A DNA stretch of 64,000 nt. Source: Bacteroidaceae bacterium. GTDB taxonomy: Bacteria > Bacteroidota > Bacteroidia > Bacteroidales > Bacteroidaceae. The notes beneath the pieces are model-generated. The model was not told the origin of the DNA and ran no database searches. It was given only the letters and a program-made list of their open reading frames with translations. Within the stretch, counting starts at the first letter, position 1. Each line of letters opens with the position of its first letter. The DNA is taken from NCBI GenBank assembly GCA_017557635.1, contig JAFYYH010000008.1, positions 1-64,000 of the forward strand, given 5' to 3'. Made by a program: the position numbers and the translations under genes. Shown piece after piece: positions 34,861 through 44,289 of this stretch.

Positions 34861-35662
34861 ATTCGAAGATGTAGAGCTCGCTTGGGGTGGTTCGCTTTAG
34901 CGCACATAACCCTACGTCTTTGCCGGGGATTACTCCTACTCCTCTTAGTTCGTATTCTACGGTTTTGTAGGCTATCTCGGGATGATTGTTTTCTCCGCTC
35001 AGGTGGCAGAGCCAGATGTTCTTTAGGTCGGGGTGTATGTTCTCGGCCAGGAACTTGGCTGTGGTTTTGTTGCTCAGATGTCCCTGGGGGCTTGTAATGC
35101 GATCCTTGAGGAACTGGGGATAGTTACCCATTCGCAGCATATCCTCGTCATAGTTAGCCTCCATGATGAGGTAGTTAGCCTGCAGAATGTATTTGGAGGC
35201 AGTCTCTGTAATATGACCAAGGTCTGTTACAAAGCAGAACACCTTGCCGTCAACCTCAACCCTATAACCAACGTTATCGGTTCCGTCATGAGGAACTTCA
35301 AAGGGAGTAATGGTAAACTCGTTGAAGTTGAAGGGAACCTCCTTCTCCACATAATGCACGCAACTTGACAGTTTCTCTGTCATGCAGTAGTTGTTGTTGA
35401 TACCCTCATGGGTCTCACGAGTGGCATAAACCGGAATTGCACACTTCTCACCCAGATTGCCGAGCGCTTTGATATGGTCGGCGTGATCATGTGTCACAAA
35501 AACCGCCATGATTCTCTCAAACGGAACACCCACATCCTTGAGGTGTCCCTTGATCTGTTTTACCGGTATGCCGGCATCAATCAGGATTGCATGTTCGTCT
35601 GTGCCAAGATAGTAGCAGTTTCCGCTGCTTCCACTTGACAAACTCATAAAGTAAATCTTCAT
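34859..35662 (-). CDS. Metallo-beta-lactamase fold hydrolase, WalJ/YycJ-like
   Basis: 267 residues. A cytoplasmic MBL-fold enzyme with the metal motif HxHxDH in VTHDHADHIKALGN. Further metal ligands lie in FEVPHDGTDNVGY, FVTDLGH and the C-terminal WLCHLSGENNH. The N-terminus MSLSSGSSGNCYYLG is typical of the YycJ/WalJ group, which is linked to DNA or cell-wall homeostasis in Firmicutes; its reaction here is not known. It lies 48 bp after tamL in the same direction. Confidence 0.88.
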   Translation of the reverse strand: MKIYFMSLSSGSSGNCYYLGTDEHAILIDAGIPVKQIKGHLKDVGVPFERIMAVFVTHDHADHIKALGNLGEKCAIPVYATRETHEGINNNYCMTEKLSSCVHYVEKEVPFNFNEFTITPFEVPHDGTDNVGYRVEVDGKVFCFVTDLGHITETASKYILQANYLIMEANYDEDMLRMGNYPQFLKDRITSPQGHLSNKTTAKFLAENIHPDLKNIWLCHLSGENNHPEIAYKTVEYELRGVGVIPGKDVGLCALKRTTPSELYIFE

Positions 35663-35710
35663 TTTTATGTTGTCTTATTTCCTTCTTCATATTCAGGTGT
35701 CTTAAATGGT

Positions 35711-37996
35711 TTAGAACGGATAGCCCACAGCCAGATGGAACGCAAAGTCCCTGCTGAAATTGGGATGAACCAGAGGCAGTCTGCGGTACATTGTACGTCC
35801 CGAAGGATTGTAAGCCTTCATACCTCCGTCAAGTCTCAGAACCAGGAATCCGAAATCAAACCTGAGTCCGAATCCGTAAGAGACAGCTATCTGCTTGTAA
35901 AAAGAATCAAATTCGAACAGGCCGCCGGGCTGTTCGGTATATTCACGTATTGTCCAGATATTACCGGCATCAATGAATGCTGCGCCATTAATCTTCCAGA
36001 ATAGTTTTGAGCGGTACTCCAGACTTGCGCCGAGTTTGATATCGCCCGACTGCTTGATGTAATCAATGGTCTTGTCAGCACCTTTGTATGTACCGGGACC
36101 GAGTTCACGGACAGCCCATCCGCGGACGCTGTTGGCACCACCGGCAAAATATCGTTTTTCAAAAGGCAAACTCGTTGAGTTGCCGTAAGGAATGGCAATG
36201 CCCCACTCCGCATGCGCTACGAAGTTATTCATGCGGTCAAGACGCCAGTTAGCAGTGAATGAGAAGTCCTGCTTGACATACTGCGCGAACGCTACTCCGA
36301 ACACCTTGTACTGACCGGCGTCATTCTGCTCAAAACTCAACGGCTTGGCCATCAGATTAAGCATATTGCCCGATGTCTCCACCCCTACACGTACCGAGTA
36401 CTGGAAAGGAGCGATGGAGTTGATTCTGGCATTGGAATAGTAGAATGTATAACCCAACTTGGTTATAAGCAGGTCCTCATAGTTGTACCTCAGGATTGAC
36501 CGGGCCGAGTATACCTGATCCAGGTACTCAGACTTGAAATAGTCCGATATCCAAGGCACTACGAGATAGTTCAGGTCAAGTACGTCAAACTGATGCGTTT
36601 TCTGCCATGTCTCTCCCCAACGGTAACTCCAGCCGGCCGAGAATATGGTTTTCTGGAATTCGGGACGGAGTTGTGCATTGACCTTGAAACTGAAACGGGA
36701 TGTCGCCTGGCTGCGGCGTTGAATATCCTGTGACAGGAACGGCACCAGGAACTCCGGGAAGTCCAGATTTGCCTCCAGACCGTATTCCAGATATGTATCA
36801 CCGGTATAACCGGGAAGATTCGAAATTGACTCGTATGCTCCGCGCAGCTTAACGGTGAACTGCTCTGAACCACGGAACAGGTTGCGGTCTGTAAATGACA
36901 GCGAAGCCGCAGCACCCAGATCACCGGCTGTATTGGTACCCTCAACCTCGAATGAGAACGAGTGTTTGGGAAGACTCATCAACAGCACATTCACGTTCAG
37001 AAGATTGTCACTACCGGGCACCACACTCGGGCTGATATCGGAATAACGCAACATTCCCAGGCGTGAGAGCGACGAATAGGTCTTGGATATCGAGTCTACA
37101 TTATAAATCATTCCTTCCCTGAGGAACGAATGTATGTCAACGATTTTGGGACGCAGCATGGGTTTGCGGCTGTTACCGGGGTACATCAGGCTGAATCCGT
37201 TGTAGTTCTCAATGGTACTTGCAGTTGATGGATCAGGCAGATTGCCGTTCTTGTCGGACAGTACATAATCGATTGACGATATTGTGAACTGTCTGTGCGG
37301 ATGCAGGGTGCCGTCCTCGTCAGTGCTCTCGGCTGCGACTATCATTCTAAGGCCCACCTTATTGCTGCCCTTGGCCGTATCGGCCACGAATGAAACGTAA
37401 TCCTTGTTGAAAAGGTAGTATCCGTATCTGCGAACCAGACCGACTATGCGGTTGCGTTCATCGTCCAGTACAGAGGCGTCCAGGTTGATGCCCGGCACCA
37501 GAAGAGTCTCATCCTTATGGTCGTCAAGGATACGCCTTATCTCCTCATCCTGTACGGTAAGTCTCACACTGTCGACAACGAACATCTTACCCGGATGCAG
37601 ATGGTAACTGACCGTTGTCTTGGGTCTGAGTTTATTCTTTGACGAGTATGTCACCTGAGCATTCAGATAACCTGAATTCATCAGGGAGCGCTTCATATCG
37701 ACGCATGTGGCCTCTGAAAGCAGCGGATCATACAGCACCGGTGCCTCTCCCGACTTGGTATGGGTCAAAGAGTAGAACCTGAGCGGGAAGCGGAACAGTC
37801 CGAACCAGCGTGAATTGGGTGTCTGATATGACAGATTCTTGAATCTGGAGACATCCTGCAGCCCTTTTTCATCGGTTGTAACCTCAATCTTGTTGAGCAG
37901 ATGCTGTCCCTCCGGTACGTACTTGTATACAGAGCAGGAAGCCAACCACAGGACTGCGGCTGACGCTATCAGATTATGTAAGATTCTCCTGCCCAT
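35711..37996 (-). CDS. tamL: TamA/BamA-family outer-membrane lipoprotein (TamL)
   Basis: 761 residues. A lipoprotein signal (lipobox WLASC, Cys21) is followed by POTRA-like repeats (about 25-370) and a 16-strand Omp85 barrel (about 380-761), with the family motif region FAGGANSVRGWAVRELGPG and a terminal aromatic (VGYPF). Omp85 proteins insert beta-barrels or assist translocation across the envelope. The lipid-anchored form is the Bacteroidetes TamL. The frame stays open for 89 codons upstream, but the promoter at 38020-38050 lies inside that extension, so the Met at 37996 is the start. The partner TamB is not in the window. Confidence 0.88.
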   Translation of the reverse strand: MGRRILHNLIASAAVLWLASCSVYKYVPEGQHLLNKIEVTTDEKGLQDVSRFKNLSYQTPNSRWFGLFRFPLRFYSLTHTKSGEAPVLYDPLLSEATCVDMKRSLMNSGYLNAQVTYSSKNKLRPKTTVSYHLHPGKMFVVDSVRLTVQDEEIRRILDDHKDETLLVPGINLDASVLDDERNRIVGLVRRYGYYLFNKDYVSFVADTAKGSNKVGLRMIVAAESTDEDGTLHPHRQFTISSIDYVLSDKNGNLPDPSTASTIENYNGFSLMYPGNSRKPMLRPKIVDIHSFLREGMIYNVDSISKTYSSLSRLGMLRYSDISPSVVPGSDNLLNVNVLLMSLPKHSFSFEVEGTNTAGDLGAAASLSFTDRNLFRGSEQFTVKLRGAYESISNLPGYTGDTYLEYGLEANLDFPEFLVPFLSQDIQRRSQATSRFSFKVNAQLRPEFQKTIFSAGWSYRWGETWQKTHQFDVLDLNYLVVPWISDYFKSEYLDQVYSARSILRYNYEDLLITKLGYTFYYSNARINSIAPFQYSVRVGVETSGNMLNLMAKPLSFEQNDAGQYKVFGVAFAQYVKQDFSFTANWRLDRMNNFVAHAEWGIAIPYGNSTSLPFEKRYFAGGANSVRGWAVRELGPGTYKGADKTIDYIKQSGDIKLGASLEYRSKLFWKINGAAFIDAGNIWTIREYTEQPGGLFEFDSFYKQIAVSYGFGLRFDFGFLVLRLDGGMKAYNPSGRTMYRRLPLVHPNFSRDFAFHLAVGYPF

Positions 37997-38019
37997 TTTT
38001 GAGTATACCATAAAGTTTT

Positions 38020-38050
38020 CAAAGATACAGAAAGTAGACATGGTATCAAA
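38020..38050 (-). promoter_or_regulatory. Promoter of tamL
   Basis: Minus-strand TTTG (38047-38050), 19 bp, TATCTTTG (38020-38027): a full consensus. The leader to the ATG at 37996 is about 17 nt. It decides the tamL start. Confidence 0.8.
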
Positions 38051-38098
38051 GAGCAGATTTGAAAAATAACTATCTTTACGCCAACCAAAATTACGCGC

Positions 38099-38863
38099 AT
38101 GCTCAGCAAGAATGACATAAAGAACATCAAGAGTCTGGAACTTAAGAAGTTCCGTGATGAAAAGAGACTTTTTGTTGCCGAAGGACATAAACTGGTCGGC
38201 GAACTGCTGGGCGTTTTCAAATGTGTTCTTCTGGTTGCAACCGACGAATGGCTGGCAAGACAAGGCCGCATTCCCGCAGACCGCATTGAGGCCGTTACGG
38301 CCGATGAACTCAAACGCGCCAGCCTGCTCCGCTCACCGCAGGATGTACTGGCGGTATTCTGTATGCCCGATGAGCGTCTGACCATGAAGGAGGCCGCTGC
38401 AAAGAACCTGGTCCTTGCGCTGGATGACGTTCAGGATCCCGGTAACCTGGGAACGATCATGCGAATAGCCGACTGGTTCGGCATCAAAGACATATTCTGT
38501 TCCAAAGGCACGGCCGATATCTTCAATCCCAAAGCCGTGCAGGCCACCATGGGAGCCATCTCAAGAGTAAAAATCCATTACACTGACCTGGTAAAGGAGA
38601 TCACCGCCCTGCCCGCCTCAGTTTCGGTTTACGGAACCTTCCTTGACGGCGAGATAATCTATGACACAAAACTGTCTGACAACGGCGTGATCATAATGGG
38701 AAATGAGGGGAACGGAATCAGCAAGGAGGTCGGACGGACGGTAAACCGCAAACTGTATATACCCAACTGGCCCGCAGGCGCAGCCACCTCGGAGTCACTC
38801 AATGTCGCCATTGCGACTGCAATTGTCTGCTCGGAATTCAGAAGGAGATGTGGTAGCGCATAA
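38099..38863 (+). CDS. SpoU/TrmH-family RNA 2'-O-methyltransferase
   Basis: 254 residues. An N-terminal RNA-binding domain (about 1-95, with KKFRDEKRLFVAEGHKLV) is followed by a SPOUT knot domain (about 105-254). The three family motifs are QDPGNLGTIMRIADW, IIMGNEGNGIS and TSESLNVAIATAI. It methylates a ribose in rRNA or tRNA; the target is unknown. It diverges from tamL. Its last 26 bp overlap, tail to tail, the end of the DUF4296 gene. Confidence 0.92.
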   Translation: MLSKNDIKNIKSLELKKFRDEKRLFVAEGHKLVGELLGVFKCVLLVATDEWLARQGRIPADRIEAVTADELKRASLLRSPQDVLAVFCMPDERLTMKEAAAKNLVLALDDVQDPGNLGTIMRIADWFGIKDIFCSKGTADIFNPKAVQATMGAISRVKIHYTDLVKEITALPASVSVYGTFLDGEIIYDTKLSDNGVIIMGNEGNGISKEVGRTVNRKLYIPNWPAGAATSESLNVAIATAIVCSEFRRRCGSA

Positions 38864-39602
38864 GTTCCATCTCTGACAGAACCATTATGCTGCTACGGTT
38901 ATCGGTCGAATCCAGATAGTTGACCGAGCCGCTTATGCTTGAAAAATCCTTAACAGTATCAAGAACAAGCGAGAGCCCAACCCTGCCGCTGCTGCGCAGT
39001 ATGGTATCCGATGTGGATACGCTGTCTCCGTAGTATGCGGAGAGCGATATGTATGAGTAATATGGCACGCAGGTATCGGCCGAAACGAATGAACCGGACA
39101 GATTCAGACAGATGGTGTCACCTTTGTGGAAAGTGGTATCGCGGTTTATCTTGTACGTCAGTCTGTTCATGTAAGCCGACGTGTTGAGTATGGCGCTTGA
39201 AGCCAGATACCACAGATTGACGCTGTCTCCGGACTGTATCTCGAATGATTTCTTCTCGATCTGCGAAAGTGACCTGCTGACTGACTTGTACTCTGCATCC
39301 ACCCTGTTGGACAGGTGTTTGTATATCCTGGCCAGCTCCTTTGGATTGCGTGTATACCAGACAAGAGACCTGTTGAAATCATCTTCAGAGATACCGTGTT
39401 TCTGATATGCCCAGTCGATGTATGCCTTTGACTGATACTTTTCCTCCTTGGAGAGTTCCTGACCGATTGCCTGAGCCAGATGATAGTCATAGAGGAACTG
39501 TTCCATCTTTTTTGAAGGAAGCACATCATCGGGACGGTGCAGGCGGCAACCCGAAAGAACCGTCGCGAGCATGACCAACGCCAGTATATCAGTTCTCCTC
39601 AT
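38838..39602 (-). CDS. DUF4296 lipoprotein
   Basis: 254 residues. A lipoprotein signal (VLSGC) is followed by the DUF4296 helical domain (about 25-115, with MEQFLYDYHLAQAI and KHGISEDDFNRSLVWYTRNP) and a C-terminal beta-rich extension of about 130 residues. Function unknown. It overlaps lspA by 14 bp, and lspA is the peptidase expected to process its signal. It overlaps the SpoU gene on the other strand by 26 bp. Confidence 0.88.
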   Translation of the reverse strand: MRRTDILALVMLATVLSGCRLHRPDDVLPSKKMEQFLYDYHLAQAIGQELSKEEKYQSKAYIDWAYQKHGISEDDFNRSLVWYTRNPKELARIYKHLSNRVDAEYKSVSRSLSQIEKKSFEIQSGDSVNLWYLASSAILNTSAYMNRLTYKINRDTTFHKGDTICLNLSGSFVSADTCVPYYSYISLSAYYGDSVSTSDTILRSSGRVGLSLVLDTVKDFSSISGSVNYLDSTDNRSSIMVLSEMELMRYHISF

Positions 39603-40236
39603 CGGAATCCTTGTAGTGAAGTCCCATATTCACGTACTTGGTATAGAAGAGCAGAAGCGCAACCACACCGCAGGTAATGCATGAGTCTGCAAAATTGAAT
39701 ACGGGTTCAAAGAATATGTCACCGCCCACCAGAGGCACCCAATCCGGCCATGTCCATAGCGGGAAATAGAACATATCCACCACCTTGCCGTAAAGGAACG
39801 GCGCATAGCCGTCACCAAACGCCGTCATTGCAGCCTCATTGAAGGGGGTGCTCTCCGTGAAAATAAGACCGTAGAACATACAGTCCAGCAGATTGCCTAT
39901 TGCACCGGCTATCACGAATGATACGGTTACAATATAGCCTGTAGGGAAGCCCTTGTTTATTATCTTGATGAGGTACCAGGTAAAGAAACTGATGGCACCT
40001 ATGCGGAACAGAGAGAGGAACAGCTTGCCGATTATCTCCATTCCGAAGGCCATGCCGTTGTTCTCGACAAAGAGAATCTTGAACCAGGATGTAACCTCTA
40101 TGCTTTCTCCCAGAGACATACCGGTCTTAACCAGAATCTTGATTATCTGGTCAATGACAAGCACTGACAGGACTATTATCAGCGCAATCCTTCCCTGACG
40201 GGAGGAGTTTCTGCTCTCCGGTTGAAGATTATCCAT
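39589..40236 (-). CDS. lspA: Lipoprotein signal peptidase (signal peptidase II)
   Basis: 215 residues with four membrane segments (about 17-36, 68-92, 100-124, 182-200). Catalytic aspartates are Asp154 (KVVDMF) and Asp184 (FNFADSCI), with the conserved GNLLD (Asp118) and VENNGMAFG loops. It removes signal peptides from the many lipoproteins of this phylum. The Met at 40236 was chosen because it lies 8 bp after the dksA stop; an upstream Met at 40275 would overlap dksA. The protein is longer than enteric LspA because of a loop between residues 125 and 175. Confidence 0.94.
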   Translation of the reverse strand: MDNLQPESRNSSRQGRIALIIVLSVLVIDQIIKILVKTGMSLGESIEVTSWFKILFVENNGMAFGMEIIGKLFLSLFRIGAISFFTWYLIKIINKGFPTGYIVTVSFVIAGAIGNLLDCMFYGLIFTESTPFNEAAMTAFGDGYAPFLYGKVVDMFYFPLWTWPDWVPLVGGDIFFEPVFNFADSCITCGVVALLLFYTKYVNMGLHYKDSDEEN

Positions 40237-40244
40237 GCTGGAAA

Positions 40245-40622
40245 TCAATGTTTGTTCTGCTTGGCCTCTATGCAAAGAGTAGCGTGAGGTACTGCGCGGA
40301 GACGCTCCTTGGGTATGAGCTTGCCGGTCTCGCGGCAGATACCGTATGTCTTGTTCTCGATACGTACAAGTGCAGCCTGAAGTGACTGTATGAACTTCAT
40401 CTGACGCTGAGCCAGACGGGTTGTCTCCTCCTTTGAAAGGGTGTTGGCGCCCTCCTCAAGGACTTTGTAGGTAGGAGATGTGTCATCAGTACTGTTGTTG
40501 TCGGCATTCATCAGCGATGCCTTGAGTGCATCATAGTCTCTCTGTGCTATCTCAAGTTTTTCATTGATAATCTGGCGGAACTCCTCAAGTTCCTCATCAG
40601 AATAGCGGTTCTTCTCTGCCAT
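40245..40622 (-). CDS. DksA/TraR-family protein with incomplete zinc finger
   Basis: 125 residues. A coiled-coil N-terminal part (about 5-85, SDEELEEFRQIINEKLE...) is followed by the DksA C-terminal module YGICRETGKLIPKERLRAVPHATLCIEAK. Only one cysteine of each CxxC pair remains (CRET, CIEA), so it probably does not hold zinc in the usual way; Bacteroidetes members often show this loss. DksA proteins bind the RNA polymerase secondary channel and modify transcription. It lies between ileS and lspA, a common Bacteroidetes order. Confidence 0.88.
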   Translation of the reverse strand: MAEKNRYSDEELEEFRQIINEKLEIAQRDYDALKASLMNADNNSTDDTSPTYKVLEEGANTLSKEETTRLAQRQMKFIQSLQAALVRIENKTYGICRETGKLIPKERLRAVPHATLCIEAKQNKH

Positions 40623-40655
40623 AGCGGGGAATTTTTAATTGGTTATTGTAAAGGT

Positions 40656-43600
40656 TTATATTTTCTCTATCTGAACTTTCAGCGTGTACTCATCGAACGA
40701 TACATCCTCGAACTTGTCAAGAGCGGGAACGATCTCGATTGAATCGGCCAGAACCTGACTCTTTATCCACTCCTCATATTCGCGTACTGCGTCATCGGTC
40801 TGGTCATTGGACTCCAGACGCACCTTGATGCGGTCAGTTATCTCAAGACCTGTCAGCTTACGTACATCCTGTATACGCTTCTTGAGCTCACGGGCTATAC
40901 CCTCGCGTTTGAGTTCATCGGTCAGCTGGATATCGAGGGCAACGGTCAGTGTGCCTTCATTGGCTACAACCCAGCCCGGGATGTCCTCGCTGAAGATCTC
41001 AACCTCGGTGGTATCGACTGTAGCGAGAGTGCCGTTGATATCGAATGTGAAGCTGCCATCCTGCTCAAGTTTGGCAACATCCTCCTGGCTCATGTTCTGA
41101 ACAGCTGCGGCTACACCCTTCATGAGCGGTCCGAATTTCTTACCCAGAATCTTGAAGTTGCACTTCACCTTCTTTACCAGAACGCTTGTTGCACCCTCCA
41201 CGAACTCAACCTCCTTAACGTTGACCTCATCGCGGATAAGTTCCTTGACGGGCTCCAGATGTGAGCGGAGATCGGCGGTAACGGGGATAAGTATCTTCTG
41301 CAACGGCTTGCGCACGTTGATCTTTACGTCATCACGCTTACGCAGTGCCAGCACCATTGAGGTGAGTTTCTGTGCAAGCTCCATACGGGTCTCAAGTTCC
41401 TTGTCAACCAGAGCGTCGTTGCACTTGGGATACTCGGCCAGGTGAACTGATACGGGAGCACCTGAAGTAACGGCGGTAAGGTCACGGAACAGACGGTCTG
41501 CATAGAACGGAGCGATGGGTGACATGAGTCTTGCAACGGTCTCCAGGCATGTGTAGAGGGTCTGATAAGCGGCCAGCTTGTCCTGACTCATGCTGCTGCC
41601 CCAGTAACGGTCACGGGTCAGGTGAACGTACCAGTTGGACAGGTAGTCGTTTACAAAGTTGGTGATCAGACGGCCGGCGCGTGTAGGCTCATAGTCGTCA
41701 AGGCTCTCGCGGACATCCTTGGTGAGTGAATTGAGCTCACTCAGGATCCAGCGGTCCATTACGGGACGCTCTGCAACTGCAATCTGAGCGGCTGAATTGT
41801 CAAAGCCGTCCACATTTGCATACTGTGCAAAGAACTTGTATGTGTTGTGCAGTGTGCCGAAGAACTTGCGGGTAACGTCCTTAACGCCCTCCTCATCGAA
41901 CTTGAGGTTATCCCAAGGCTGGGCGTTGGTTATCATGTACCAGCGCAGGGCATCGCTGCCGAACTTCTCAATCTCCTCAAACGGATCAACGGCATTGCCC
42001 AGACGCTTGGACATCTTGTTGCCGTTCTTGTCAAGTACAAGACCGTTTGAAATTACAGTCTTGAACGATACGCCGTTCTTGACCATTGTTGCGATGGCAT
42101 GCAGTGTGTAGAACCAACCGCGTGTCTGGTCAACACCCTCGGCAATGAAATCGGCCGGGAATACTGTGCCGTTGTCAATCAGTTCCTTGTTCTCGAACGG
42201 ATAGTGCATCTGGGCGAACGGCATTGCACCGCTGTCAAACCAGACGTCTATCAGGTCAAGCTCACGCTTCATGGGACGGCCTGCCTCAGATACCAGTACG
42301 ATGTCATCAACGTACGGACGGTGCAGGTCTATCTTATCGTAGTTATCGGCTGTATAGACACCGGGCTGGAAACCCTTCTCCTTGAACGGGTTGGATTTCA
42401 TTACACCGGCCTTGACTGCCTTCTCAATCTCGTTGTAGAGTTCCTCAACTGAGCCGATGCACAGCTCGTCGCCGCTGTCATTACGCCAGATAGGCAGCGG
42501 AGTACCCCAGTAGCGGCTGCGGCTCAGGTTCCAGTCATTCAGGTTCTCAAGCCACTTACCGAAACGTCCGGTACCGGTTGACTCGGGTTTCCACTTGATG
42601 GTGTTGTTGAGTTCAATCATCCTGTCGCGTGCGGCTGATGCCTTGATGAACCAGCTGTCCAGAGGATAGTAGAGCACAGGCTTGTCGGTACGCCAGCAGT
42701 GCGGGTAGTTGTGAACGTGTTTCTCAATCTTGAAGGCTGTGCCCTCCTGCTTCATGCGGATGCACAGGTATACGTTCAGGTCCTCGGCCTTTGAAGCGGC
42801 AGCCTCGTCGTACTTGCCGCCCTCGTTGAACTTGGGATCATATGCGTTCTTGACGTAAGCGCCCTGATACTCGGTATAGAGGCTCTTGTCAACGCAGTTC
42901 TTAACGAAATCGGGATCCAGCTCATCCATCAGCCAGTACTTACCTGTAAAGTCAACCATGGGACGGGTCTCCATCTTGCGGTTGATCATGAACAGTGAAG
43001 GTATGCCTGCGGCCTTGGCTACGAATGCGTCATCGGCACCGAATGTGGGTGCTATGTGTACGATACCGGTACCGTCCTCTGTGGTTACGTAGTCACCGGG
43101 GATTACGCGGAAACCGGCGTCTGAAGTCTGAATTGAACCGTCTTCGGCCTTAAATACGGGTTTTACCCACGGGAAAAGCTGCTTGTAGTGCATGCCTACC
43201 AAATCAGAACCCTTGTACTCGGCTACAATCTGGTAAGGGATTACCTTGTCACCCTGTGTGTAGGAGTCAAGTGCCAGCTCAGCGCCCTTGGGATCAAGGT
43301 AAGCGGCAAGACGCTCCTTAGCCATTACTGCGGTTACAGGCTGGCCGTTGTAGGGATTGTAGGTGCGTACTGCAACGTAGTCAATCTTGTTGCCAACGCA
43401 GAGTGCGGTGTTTGAAGGCAGAGTCCACGGGGTTGTGGTCCATGCCAGGAAGACGGGTGTGCCCCAGCCTGTCATCTCGGGCTTGGGATCAGTCATCGTG
43501 AACTGAGCGGTCACGGTGGTGTCCTTAACGTCGCGGTAGCAGCCGGGCTGGTTCAGCTCATGGCTTGAAAGACCTGTACCTGCTGCGGGTGAATAGGGCT

Positions 43601-44138
43601 GGATGGTATATCCTTTATAAAGATAACCCTTGCCGTAAAGCTGCTTGAGCAGCCACCAGAGGGTCTCGATATAACGATTGTCATATGTGATGTAGGGATT
43701 GTCAAGGTCCACCCAGTAACCGATCTTCTGAGTCAGGTCACTCCAGTGAGCCTTGTACTTCATAACCTCGGTACGGCAGTTCATGTTATAGTCATCGACA
43801 GAGATCTTCTTGCCGATGTCCTCCTTGGTGATTCCCAGTTTCTTCTCAACTCCAAGTTCAACCGGCAGTCCGTGGGTATCCCAACCGGCCTTACGGTTAA
43901 CCTGATAGCCGCACATGGTCTTGTAACGGCAGAATGTGTCCTTTATGGTACGGGCCATAACGTGGTGGATACCGGGCATTCCGTTAGCCGAGGGAGGTCC
44001 CTCATAGAATACGAATGAAGGACAACCTTCACGCTCCTTTATGCTGCGTGCAAAAAGATCCTCCTTAAGCCAGTCTTCCAACACTTCCTTGTTGACCTTT
44101 GACAGGTCCAACTGTCCACGCTCAGCGAACTTTCTCAT
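40656..44138 (-). CDS. ileS: Isoleucyl-tRNA synthetase
   Basis: 1,160 residues, the long type found in Bacteroidetes and eukaryotes. It charges tRNA-Ile. The HIGH-type motif is PPSANGMPGIHHVMART. The CP1 editing domain lies at about 200-410. The KMSKS motif is in KNGNKMSKRLGNAVDP. The anticodon-binding helices follow, then a long C-terminal extension (about 960-1160). Leftward, first gene of ileS-dksA-lspA-DUF4296, with a -7 box at 44203-44210. I see no T-box leader. Confidence 0.97.
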   Translation of the reverse strand: MRKFAERGQLDLSKVNKEVLEDWLKEDLFARSIKEREGCPSFVFYEGPPSANGMPGIHHVMARTIKDTFCRYKTMCGYQVNRKAGWDTHGLPVELGVEKKLGITKEDIGKKISVDDYNMNCRTEVMKYKAHWSDLTQKIGYWVDLDNPYITYDNRYIETLWWLLKQLYGKGYLYKGYTIQPYSPAAGTGLSSHELNQPGCYRDVKDTTVTAQFTMTDPKPEMTGWGTPVFLAWTTTPWTLPSNTALCVGNKIDYVAVRTYNPYNGQPVTAVMAKERLAAYLDPKGAELALDSYTQGDKVIPYQIVAEYKGSDLVGMHYKQLFPWVKPVFKAEDGSIQTSDAGFRVIPGDYVTTEDGTGIVHIAPTFGADDAFVAKAAGIPSLFMINRKMETRPMVDFTGKYWLMDELDPDFVKNCVDKSLYTEYQGAYVKNAYDPKFNEGGKYDEAAASKAEDLNVYLCIRMKQEGTAFKIEKHVHNYPHCWRTDKPVLYYPLDSWFIKASAARDRMIELNNTIKWKPESTGTGRFGKWLENLNDWNLSRSRYWGTPLPIWRNDSGDELCIGSVEELYNEIEKAVKAGVMKSNPFKEKGFQPGVYTADNYDKIDLHRPYVDDIVLVSEAGRPMKRELDLIDVWFDSGAMPFAQMHYPFENKELIDNGTVFPADFIAEGVDQTRGWFYTLHAIATMVKNGVSFKTVISNGLVLDKNGNKMSKRLGNAVDPFEEIEKFGSDALRWYMITNAQPWDNLKFDEEGVKDVTRKFFGTLHNTYKFFAQYANVDGFDNSAAQIAVAERPVMDRWILSELNSLTKDVRESLDDYEPTRAGRLITNFVNDYLSNWYVHLTRDRYWGSSMSQDKLAAYQTLYTCLETVARLMSPIAPFYADRLFRDLTAVTSGAPVSVHLAEYPKCNDALVDKELETRMELAQKLTSMVLALRKRDDVKINVRKPLQKILIPVTADLRSHLEPVKELIRDEVNVKEVEFVEGATSVLVKKVKCNFKILGKKFGPLMKGVAAAVQNMSQEDVAKLEQDGSFTFDINGTLATVDTTEVEIFSEDIPGWVVANEGTLTVALDIQLTDELKREGIARELKKRIQDVRKLTGLEITDRIKVRLESNDQTDDAVREYEEWIKSQVLADSIEIVPALDKFEDVSFDEYTLKVQIEKI

Positions 44139-44202
44139 TATAATTACTTGATAATCAAACTATTGCTAATAAAATCCAGGACCCCTGTCCCGTAATTTGC
44201 CG

Positions 44203-44210
44203 CAAATTTA
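44203..44210 (-). promoter_or_regulatory. -7 box of the ileS operon
   Basis: Minus-strand TAAATTTG fits TAnnTTTG. The leader of about 58 nt contains a weak GGAC...GTCC hairpin. Confidence 0.5.
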
Positions 44211-44254
44211 CTCATTTTATTATTAAGTTTGAAGATGGTAGACATCATTTTTAG

Positions 44255-44262
44255 TAACTTCG
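44255..44262 (+). promoter_or_regulatory. -7 box of the hisH operon
   Basis: TAACTTCG, one base off TAnnTTTG, with TTTG (44228-44231) 23 bp upstream. It lies 28 bp before the hisH ATG and back to back with the ileS promoter. Confidence 0.4.
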
Positions 44263-44289
44263 CGGCTGAAAAACGGATACCGACACTCT

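Noticed and set aside
34641-34874. Open frame through the tRNA and the following GC-rich run
   Set aside because: It starts inside tRNA-Lys and runs through terminator hairpins; the composition is that of structured non-coding DNA.
37997-38263. An 89-residue N-terminal extension of TamL
   Set aside because: It contains the tamL promoter and overlaps the divergent SpoU gene; the lipoprotein signal starts at 37996.
44139-44202. T-box riboswitch before ileS
   Set aside because: The leader of about 58 nt is too short and lacks the T-box sequence and specifier stem.
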